Below are positions 10,252 to 22,200 of a stretch of DNA of 64,000 nucleotides, piece by piece. Under the pieces are notes generated by a model. The model did no database searches, was not told the DNA's origin, and worked only from the letters and a program-made list of their open reading frames with translations. The translations under genes and the position numbers were made by a program. The stretch is from positions 6,502,001-6,566,000 of the forward strand of contig NC_059555.1 in the NCBI RefSeq assembly GCF_905220415.1, given 5' to 3'. How positions within the stretch are numbered: the stretch's first letter is position 1; each line of letters starts with the position of its first letter. Origin of the DNA: Colias croceus. Taxonomy: Eukaryota > Arthropoda > Insecta > Lepidoptera > Pieridae.

Positions 10252-13200
10252 TCACATGGAATCTTCAAGATCTTGTAAGGTCATGGCTTTCATGAAAGAT
10301 TCTAAATTATTATCACTATTTAGCAGACTGTTGTATGTGTGGTGGTTGTTACCCATCTGTAAAGGAAAATATAATTATTATCGGTATTTATATGAAATTC
10401 GCATGACTTTTACTATACTTAAATATGAGGTTAAATTATCTAAAAACTTTACAAAAAAATCCTCAACTACCAGAGCGACTTTGTGGGCTATAGCCAGTCC
10501 TGTTGATAAAAACTTTATATAATGTATCCTACTATTCGGTTTGATAAAGAAAGGGATTGTAAATGGATACCAAAAACCTATTGATGGACAGGTGCGAGTT
10601 CACTTCTATCTATATCTACGCGCAGATGCCACAAAAACATTTTGGCTACGTTGCGTACCAAAACTATAGATAAGTGTGCGTAGAAGTAAGAAGTGCGTAG
10701 TGTGTGTGTATTTGCGCACCCACTCAGACAGATGCAAGTTCAAAGCTGGTTATAACCACATAGCTATAGGCACTTATGTACGTGTACATAGTTGCGTACA
10801 AAAGCTATATACATAATGAGTGTACGTATATAGCTGCAGCACCGCGCCCCAGTCACGCCGCACGCAGCGCCCCACCGCTCGTTTCGAATATAATATACAG
10901 ATACAACCAGAAGGGACATCTTCATACAACACGTTCGTAATGGCTCACGCACACAAGCAAGCGTGTTACGAGAATGATAAGCACAGAATATATTATAATA
11001 GTAGCTAAACGCTACAGAACGGACACTCTCCGCCTCCCGCCAAAATTAAACACTTACCTCACCCCGCACGATCAGCCTAAAAATGGTCCGCATTTGTCTG
11101 CAAGGACGATACGCAACGAAGATTGACAACATTAATCAAATTGACTTAAAGTAATTTTATTATTTTGTATTTTTGATTATCGTTTTTCGTAGAAAATGGT
11201 TAGATATTGTGCTGTTTACGGATGTATTTCATCAGAAAAACGCGAATTTTTTTTTACGCTAGTCACAAATGTGCCAACCATAAAGCGTTAACACACACAT
11301 TTGCAGTCTCTACAGTGTGACTGTCAAAACGATAATTTTGTATGGAGTGTCCGGGGTGTGTCGTAAGGTTAAATTCATCAGTCAATTGTGATAATTTCGA
11401 ACTTTTTGTATAGTTTCCCTACTGGTTGTATCTGTATACTGTGGTTCGGCGCCCTGAGTGTAACACACGTATACAAGTGCACGTACATAGCTGCGCACCC
11501 ACTTGGACAGGTGGTCGGTGTGTCGCGGCAGGCGGAAGCGCGCGTCCGCCAGCAGCACCGCGCCCCAGTCGCGCTGGTGCCGCACGCAGCGCCCTACTGC
11601 TTGGTTTAGCGCCCTGGGATAACATTATCATCCAATTACTACAATTACAATTTTAAAATAAATAAAAACGAAAAAAAAAGAAATTTATTCATTTACAAAC
11701 AATCACCAAAATTTAATAAACCATCATTATCTTATGCCGGAGCGCGCCCGAAACGCGAGCGTCGCCGTTTATCAAATACAAATTGAAAAACATATACATA
11801 TGTACAGTCGCAGCAATGTACTACGCGACTAGTCCAACGCAACATGTATCAAAGGGTTCGTAATTTAATATCAAAAATTCCATCTTGTGCTATAAAACTC
11901 TGTCAAAGATTTCCAAAAAATAGAAACAAAAAGTATTTGGAATGTCATCAATTTTAAAGGTGAAATGTTTATAGTAGAGCCCAAGTAGAGCCATTTTAAT
12001 AGGCAACATTTGACAGTTCAACAAAATTCAACAACGTAACCTAGTAACGACGACATAGAATAACATGATATTTCGTTTTGTTAGAACTGCACATTTGCTT
12101 AACTTTTTTCAATTACGATTACATATTTATAATAATAATGACCGATACAAGTAATTTTAAGATTTCATTTTACTGATAAACCATCCTAAACATAATAAAC
12201 AATTTCTGAATTGAAGAACTGACGTCGCTACAATTTTGTGTCAATAAACCTTTTTTCTTTTTAAATACTAGAGACGTTACTCTAAAAATCGAAATCTGAC
12301 ATTTAGAATCGAATGCATTGATTACTTGTGAATAAAAATCATCATAAATTAATAAATTCGATTGACAAATGTTTCAAATCCGTATCGATTAATACACTTT
12401 AATCGATGTTTTTAAGCAGGTTACCTCTCTTCGAAGATAAAATTGATAGACGTCAAATGTTGCCTATTAAATTGGCTCGACTATAGATTTCTTACCTATA
12501 CGCTTGTACTTGAAGCCACATGCTGCCTGACAGTAAGTTCCTGCTTTTTGAGTACTTATCATTATATTTGATCTTTTCTTTCACCGCTACGTCATGCATA
12601 TTCGGGAATGGCACACCTATCTGTTGAAGAAAACTGTGAGTCTTAGTTTCAAAACATAAATAAAGTAAAATTTTTGCTCGGGAAATAATTCAAAATAGTC
12701 ACATTATTATTAAAAACTAGCTGCCCAACAAGATTTTACATGTATTCTCTCCATAATTCATCTCTCCATCACCTTTCTTGTGCCTTAACAAAAACGTAAA
12801 AAAAATATATATTTTAATTATTCCGAACTGGTCGAGCCAGTCCAGTTCTTCGTGTTTGCGTACACATTTGGTGATTCATTTATTTATTAGATTATAGTTA
12901 CTTTAGTAGATAGAGCCACATTAGACAAAGCAATGCAAAAATATATTATTATCACAAACACATACTATAATAACAGCTCTAGCCTGATGATCCTTGAAGT
13001 CCATCCCTTCAGACACTTTGCCGCGGTACACAGCGAACAATACCGCGCCTTTTTGTGTTGTAGTGCAGTGGTAGTAGTCCTGCAATTTATGTCAATATTA
13101 TCCAATAAGAAAGATAAATTAGTATAATACTTTTAATTCTATGTACTTGAAATTTCACTTCCGATCCCTTTCATTATACTTTACCTTTTAATTTCTTCTT

Positions 13201-16200
13201 TTATTAAGTATATCCCTTTGAACAGTGAATTACTTTCTTGGTAAAATCCGCATTAACCCTAGAAAGATAATCATATAGCACCTACCGTAAAAGATAATCA
13301 TACGTCTGTCAGACGTATGTTAGTTAATTAAGATTTTTAGTAAGGCTTTAGAATTTTTGTCAAACCTTATAGGTTTAAGTAAATGTTTATATTCTATTTA
13401 AGACAATAAAACGACAAATTATCAAAAATAAAGTTTAATCGACAAATTACAAACAAAAACCGTAAACTTCTTGACAAATTAACAAAAACTTAACTTATCT
13501 TCTATAGGAACATATAAAATCACTTTGAGTCTGTATATTTGCATATTTGGTACTTTTTCACTTAAATTAACGAATACAATACCTATTTCAATAATCAGCA
13601 TTTTAATTTTCGGTTATTAAATACACTCATGGCACACTACGTTGTTATGTTCTCCACACACGGGTTTTTTGCACTCCACGCATGATAATTTCGACATCCT
13701 GCGGAGTTTAGATAGACAGTACGAACAATATTTCTTTCTTTTTCTTCTTGCTGAACCTGGCCACTGTTTGCATTAGCATTAGGCAGCAAAACCTCTATAT
13801 TTTGCCACACAGTCCTTTTCAGAGTTGCCATCTCTAACCTTTTTTCCATCCAAGGTAAACTGAGATCTGTACTAAATTTTCTTACGGCTTAGAGGCTTTT
13901 CATTCTTTGATAGAATATTAGAACAATATATCACGTACGAATTTACAAAGGCTATGTTGAAAATGCCACAGCCATTGGCCATATGTTCGACTTTCTGGAG
14001 CATGACATTGATGAACACATTTGGTCAAATGTGTCGACACCTCACCTCCAAACTTGGTTGGCAGTAGAGTCTGAATAGTCTTCAGCAGAGACGTTGGGTA
14101 TATCCACAGCTTCATCAACGAATTCGTCTTTAGTGTCACTCTGCACATCGTCTTCCAAGAAGAGAGAATCTTCGCATTCGCTTTCACATTCTGATGACGT
14201 TTCTTCTTCACTTTGATTTAAAAAGTTCTCATTTTGAGAACTATCCAACACCCTTCGGTTTGCCATTATAATATAATATTAATTAATACCTAAAAGTAAT
14301 AACATATAAGTGTAAATAACAATAAACAATCAGTTCAAATAATTTACAAAAGTTGCATTAAAGATAATTATACGTCTCGCGGACGTACGGCGTAGGTGTA
14401 TCTTTTTACTGAACGTACTTACCGTGTTTCCACCACCACTCAGTGCGAGCTTCGGCCACCGACGAAGTTGACTCGCTCAGCTAGCGCGCTGCGATTAATA
14501 ATAAAAAAAATAGAACGAAATTTAATTTCGCGATACGTCTCGCGGACGTAGATTATCTTTCTAGGGTTAAAATAAATTTAAAATGTTTTGACTTAGAACG
14601 GAGATGTTCAATATTATATTGGTCGATAAGTTGTAAAGGGGCACTTACTTCCATGATTTCATTGTGATCACGAACATTCCGGCTTTCGCTGAACACATTT
14701 TTCAGTCTATTCAATTCATCCCAAACATCAGTTTCGCGCCAACTGCATAAGAAATTTAATATGTATTACATATTTGTCTAGTGTCTGTTTGTAGAAACGG
14801 TAAAAATAATTTTCGAATATTATTTGTTGGAAAAAGAATTTTCATTGTTCGGTTGCGTCGTGATATTCATTTGGAAGATTTGCTTTACCGTTCTAACTAG
14901 CAATTGTCATGCAATTCACAAGCGCGTTCTTAACTATTCACAAGCGCGTAATTAGCGATTCATAAACACGTTATTCACCAGCTTGTCATTACCGATTCAC
15001 AAGTTTGTTATTACCGATTCACAAGCTTGTCATTACCGATTCACAAGTTTGTTATTACCGATTCACAAGCTTGTCATTACCGATTCACAAGCTTGTAATT
15101 ACCGATTCACAAGTTTGTTATTACCGATTCACAAGCCTGTCATTACCGTTTGACGAGCACGTTCATGAGCCTGTATGAGGGCAGGAAGCACAGCACGCCG
15201 GCCGGTGTGACGCGGCACACGTGCAGCAGCGTCGCCCCCAGTGCATCCTGTGTGCCGGGCCTGTTGCTGGCGCGGCTCGTGCAGTCCAGATCTGAGCCGT
15301 CGGGGCACTCGTATAGCGTGCCTATCCACACCTAGGTTGAAAAGAAATGTTGTAAAAAATAGCTTCTGTTGTATTAAAACAATGATTTGAATATAGCAAG
15401 TCTCAGTAATAAAGTGAAAAGGCTAATAAAATAAAGTATAAAAGTACATAGATCAACTACGTAACATATAAGCTATATGTTAGAGCTATATAGATTGTCC
15501 CAAAAAGCTGAATACTGTTCTGAATTGGCCTATCAGCTTAGCAAACAAATAAAAAATCAAGCATCCACCGCAATATTTCACGTCACCATGAGTAAAAATC
15601 CTCATCATCGTCATCGTACTCGGCGATAGGTGAAAATTTGAAAAAAAAAAAGTCATAACTCCAAAAATACGAAAGATCGCATACATTTGATACAGCTGAT
15701 TCGGATAGACCTCCAGGTCTTCTACCTCCCAGATTCCGTTCATCACTACTTTTTGGGACACTCTGTATAAAAACCCTACTTGCGTGCAAAGCCTAACCTA
15801 TTTTAGGTTAGCATTTTGCTTCTAATAAGCTTTGTTTTTTACCCGTTCCCTCGGTATCACGTGGCTGGGGCTCACTTGCAGCGGGAAGTCGGCCCCCAGC
15901 TCGGAGTGCAGGCTCACGAGCGGTGTGAGCGTGCCCGACGCCAATATTATACACCGCGCCGGCTTCAGCGCCGCGAACACTACCGCCGGGTTCATGCATA
16001 TTAGACGGAGCACTAGATCGTCGTCTGCGGTCTGGAAATGTTATAAGCATCATTGGAATTAAGCAAGAAAAGAGACAAATTGCTGGGGAATTATGTTACT
16101 TTCTGTGCTATTTTGAACGTAAATTTAACCCATTGAGCCCCGAGCGGCCCGATCGGACCACGACACAATAGATCTTCTATTGTATCTGTGATTCCGGGGC

Positions 16201-19200
16201 CTGAGCTATTGGAAAAATAGAAAGAACTGAAACACAATTTTTATTGGATAACAATTCAATATACTTAGTATCTTAAAATGTGGCATAGATATTTTCTTTG
16301 CTTCAATAATTTTTGACGACGTGAAACAAGATACATCGGTTAACTTTAAAAAGAGAAAAATAAATGCCAAAAAACGTCTGGATACTAGTAATTAAAAAAA
16401 AAAAATTGGTTGCCTGTAAAATCAGTATACGGGCGAAAGTTTTACGTGACAAAGACTTTTTATGTCTGTCTCTCTCGCTCTTAGGCGGGCTAACCATGCC
16501 CGAGTGGAAGGGACGCGTGCCTCTCACTCGCTCTCATTGTGAGCGCATAACGTGAGCGGAGCGTAACGCAGTTTCTTGAAGTGTCACCCGGCAAACCAAT
16601 TTATAAGACGTTGTCACGTCAAAACATAAAACGATAACAAAAATAGATTTATCAAGGGATAAGTTATATAGCATATCCTACCTGATTTTGTTGCGAACTC
16701 CTCCAAGACACGTTGGAGCCCTCGTCCGCGGTGGACCGCACGAGCGCCGGGACAAAGTCATCCGCGAACTTGCCCATATCGCGAAATAGATAACCTACAA
16801 TATGAAAAAAAAAATAGGATATATACAGATTAATTATTATCAACGCTAGTAGTGTTAGGTTCGCTCTTTACGATTTTTAATTTTTAAGTGAATTTAAAAA
16901 GGTGAATCTAGAATAGACTACATGCTTTTAAGGCACTTAATTTTCCCTCTTCTCTAATGAGCAGATTTATATTCGTCTTATTTATAGAAGGAATCGATCA
17001 TTGCAAAACATGCAGTGACGTTAACGATGCACAAATTACGAAAATACATAACATTAAACATATTTGCCATTTTAACCAGAGTGATATTTAAATAACACGG
17101 ATGCATTTAACCAGATTCTTCTGTATTTACCTAAAAAAGTGGCGATAGTTTCAATGAGAATGCCCGTAGCTTGAGTTGCGCCCAACATGGCGCGCGGGTC
17201 TTCGCGAAGTTTGCGGACGAACATTTCTGCGTGCAACTGAAATTCTGCAACAATAGTAAAAATATAAGAATAAAATAATAAATAAAATGTATTTTTTATT
17301 AATAATACAGTTCTTAAATATATTGAATTTCTCCACATTGAGAAACAGAGAAAAAGCTCCTAAAATATATAGTTCAAGTGATACGTCATTCTGCAATTTA
17401 TTTTTAAATTACATTAGTAACTAAAAATGCCGACATTGGATCTTATTTTTTTTACATATATAAGAAATGTTTATATAATATAACATTAGAGAAAAGATTT
17501 GTTTGTTTCATCCTTCCAATAGTTTTCGTGCAAATATTTGCACATCAACTTAATTTTTAATAGTACCTACTACCTAGTCTAGTCTTAATTATCTATTACC
17601 AGAAAAGTTAAAAGGCGTACCCATTCTTCAAAGACGGTATTAGATTATTCCACACGTTCTAGAAAGTTCTATCAGAAACAAACAAATGTACAAACCGCCA
17701 TACTGCTTCATGCCAATATTATGGTTATTCAAGGTCGCCATAAAGTTCTCCACCGCCCACACGTGGATAACCTCATTTCCGAACTCTGGCTGTTTATTGA
17801 GTAAGGGCGTTTGGTTCACGAACCTGCAAAATATATAAGACTAAATTTCTGCCCACGGCTTAGTCTACGTTTTTAAACAAAAAACCCGCATAGTTCCCGT
17901 TCCTGTAGTATTTCCGGTATAAAAAGTAACCTAGTTCTTATTATTGGTCTCCAGCTATCTACATACCAAATTTCATTGTAATCGGTTCAAGAGCATTTGC
18001 GTAAAAGAGTACAAACATTCATCCATCCATCCATCTAACTAACTTTCGCATTAATTTAGTTATAAAATGTATGTACTAACTTGTTACGTTTCCGAATTTT
18101 CTATCATATCATTTATAATTAACTGTACTTACAAAATTAATTTAATACACTTTTACAGCAATTTTTCGAAAGTAAACTGGTATGTCGATAACTCTAATTA
18201 AAAAGCGTTGAGATCAAAGAGTAAAAATATTTAGAGAATACTAAAACACTTACCACTGATCCCAATTTGAGAGAATCTTCGCCAAATACTCGATGGAGCC
18301 CATTGAGTCTTGATACTTGTATTCTGCCATTTTTTGCAGCTCCTAGAATAATCATACATAATATTATGAACCAATAATAAAAAAATGATTTCCATTAAGT
18401 ACATTTACACTACATATATTTCAAAACTGTCCTGTTTCTCTTGGAAATAAATTGTACAGGAGGAATAATCATAGGATATTTTCAAATGTTATGAATCAAG
18501 TCGTAAATGTTATTATACATTTTTAAATTGATATCGATTTACATTTCAATATTGATATTCCTAAAGATTTTAATCATAAATTACCAAAATAGCAGCGGCA
18601 ATCTGTGCCCGTTTCACGGTGAACGTAGCCGCGTCCCGACACACGTCTTCAATGTTGTGCGCTTCGTCGATTATTATTATATTGTCCGTTACGTTTATTT
18701 GCATCTGGAATTAAAAATAACAAAACAATGGAGAAAAATATATTTTTGTAAAATAGTGTAGAATTCGGACGGATTTTACGGATTTATTTTTTTCGATGGT
18801 TACAAAAAATAGTTACATAAATAGTATAATAACTTCAATACAATAATTGAATTAAATTTAAATGTAAAAAGCTATGATATATAAAAGAACTAGATACGTT
18901 ACCCGCTCTCTATTTTGGCAAGAAAAAACTCAGGTAAGTGCCCGAGTTTCACTTAGTCACGCACCATTCAGCGTCGTGGCTGGACGTTCTTTTTGTATTT
19001 TAATCGGCAGTTGTTATTACGAAGTACATGAGTGAGACATGTATTATGTCTCGTGCGTGAGAGTGAAAGAGAGAACAACTGTATTGGTGATAATGCGTTA
19101 GTAAGTAGGTATGTATTAATTACGCTGTTTTTTAGTGCAATGATGTTGGCGTATGCCGCGTCTACTAGTATAATAGGTCATTGGTAAAAAGTTAGGTATT

Positions 19201-22200
19201 TAATCACGCCATATGCACTTTGTAATTTGATAGGTATTCACTATTTCTTTTTGGCGTTAAATTAATTTTATATCTCCCGAATGCTTTAATCTAAGTATGT
19301 TGCAGAAAGTGATATTATGTTAAAATCGATAATAATCACCACTTCAATTTATGTTTTTTCTATTGTTCAACTATTTCAAATTAAAAAAAAATGTGTGCGT
19401 GTACTTATGACCTTATTTTTCGAAAAAATAATTTGGTATATGCAACTTTACAGAAATACGTCGAATCACGCGTGATAGGGATAAGAAAAATATGGCGCGT
19501 AACGGAAAAATGTCACGCGTAACGAAAAAATGTTACACTAAATTTTTTCCAACCCCGATAAAAAAGTTTCACCTTCAAAAATCTCTCTTCCTTTAAAGCA
19601 TTCAAGTAAAAGCCGTCCCTACTTACTAAGGTTCAGAATTTGAATTACATTTTTAGGTATCTTACCAAGGTTCAGAATTTGTATAAAATTGTTAGGTATA
19701 CTCACACTTTCTCTAATACTAGGTTCAATCAAATAATTATACGGACAGAAGACAATATTGGCTGCATTCGCCAATTCTCTTGCTGCATAATACGGACAGG
19801 CTTTTAACTGTTCTCCCGCCATTACTATATCTTCCAAGTCGAAAACTGGGGCTAATGTCTTGTGATTTAGTGCTTTTCTGTTGTCGTAGTACTGGCAGTT
19901 GCTTGAGCCTGGACGAACGCCTTCGTAGGTCTGTAAAATTAAACTAGTTTTACAATGAGACTATGAAAGTTAGATAATTGAGGAGTTAAAAAAGATTGCC
20001 CAAGTGACTATGGTACTTGGTATCGCAATCAAACTTATTGTTTCAAGATGAAATATAGCTCAATTTAAAGCTTGATGTTAGTACTTTTAGAAACGATTAA
20101 AGTTTTTATATAAATAAGCCGCAGTTCGCGACAATAAAAATAAAACAATAGTTTTATTCAACACTTAAAAAAAATACTTTATCGAGTTTAAACTAACGAT
20201 GAACGTTAAGTTTTACATTTATTACATAGGTAATATTTTAATTTACAAGACAAATGTGAAAAGTAAATCGTAATAAACATTACCTATTTCAAAAAAAAAT
20301 TACGTCGAACATTGCGTCGAACACATTCATTCAAGATTCATTTCAAATAGAAACTATGACATAAGACGCAGGACGCTTGCAAGAGAGTATATGTATATGT
20401 GTCAAAACAAAAACTTTTACTTTTATTTCTATTTATTTGGTATAATTACGACTTAATAGTGATAAATATGATCATTATAAATACAAATAGGAATTAACAA
20501 TATCACGAACACCTGACACAATTAGTATTTTACCGATTCCATACGTGGTCATACATGTTTCAAAACACAAACTTTTAATATTATTTCTATTTATTCGGTA
20601 TAATTAAGACTTAATAGTGATACATATGATCATTATAAATACAAATAGGAATTAACAATATCACGAATACGTGGCACAACTCAAATTTTACCGATACCAC
20701 CCGTGGTCATTCTCCTTTTCATAATTTCGGGTTGTGGAAAGTAGGTATAACATGAAAGATAAGTATGCATGCTTCATAAGAGTATCTTATTTTGATATTT
20801 TGAACAGTGTCAGAAGCAAGCAACAGGAATCTCATATTCGGGAATCGTAACATTTTATAACCCGCCATATAAAAGTGGCGAGTGGCCACCACCACACTTG
20901 TGCGATGTGTCTATACAAAACATAAAAATTTGTGTAAAGTGGCTGTCGCTGGCCATCAGTGGCTGTGGTCGGTGGTACGTTTGGGTGGACCCTAACTGTA
21001 ATATTATATACACTGAATACGCACCTTAACACACCCCCTGCACATGTCATTCTTGCTCGCCCACTGTTTCCTATCGAACTCGCGTATACAGCTATACTCT
21101 CTACTGGACAGCACGCTCATGGTCGCTTGCTTCCAGTACACAGTTCTACTGAACTCCTTCACCACTTGCTGTATTTGCTTGTGTGTCCGCGCCCCGTAGT
21201 ATATTGTGGGTGTGCTGCAATCAACGATCATGGATGTCCTTACACGCAGGTTGTCGACTAGCGAGTACAGTTTTCTGCAACCAACCCCCATGCCAGTCAC
21301 CGATTCTACTAACTACCATTACTATGTGTTTATGTCTTTAGATTGCAAAGAGGGTCGAAATTTCAAACAACGGATAGGAAAAGTGAGCACAGCTATAGGA
21401 ACTACAAATATGGAAAAAAGAAAGCTACATAAAAATGAGAATTTCGAAATAGACTTTGTTTAAAAGACGTCTGTGTCGGGACAAAAAAGGATAAGGGAGT
21501 GAATAAGGTACTATTAGTTGATGAGGGAAACAGCTATATTGTAAATCTGTAGAGTGCACGCGAGTCGTGGAGAAAAGCTTAGTTATATTGACAATAGTCA
21601 AGGTGGAATAGAAAGTCTTAATCTTGATATAAACAAAGATGATAATATCAAACTAATAAGAATTTTGTGAAAATATACAGAGATGATGATTAAAATTTCC
21701 AATAAGAGAATCGATATACTCGATTCTAAAAGTAACGTGTTTTTTATTTGGAATCATTTCATATAGTAAGCAAAATGTTTGTTCGGGAAAATCGTGAGGA
21801 TTTCTACTTTCTATAATGTTATGTTAATTTTTATGAAGGTGCAATGTAATGCTTGTTATTTTTTAAATCAATATACATGCATCATGCCATAGCTATAAGT
21901 ACCATTAAATAAAACAAAAACATTGAAATTACTAACTACACTACACAAAAAAAAAAACAAGCATGCAAACAACACAAGGCACATAAATTACAAGTTTAAC
22001 ACGTTCTTCATGCAAACAAAAGTTCAGTAGCAAAACATAAAACTACCCTATACCTTTTATACAATATGTAAATCACAGCCTGGGGACTGTTACAGTGAAC
22101 ATAACACATGCTTGTATTACAATAATATGATTTACATATTTCAAGTTGCTGTGGAAGTATTCAATTTTATAAAAGATTTGTTTTGTTAAAACAGAGAACA

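Noticed and set aside
11382..11486. FANCJ reading past the exon at 11487 to a stop at 11382
   Set aside because: The extension has no similarity to FANCJ. The donor at 11481-11486 joined to the exon at 10252-10356 gives a better tail in the right phase.
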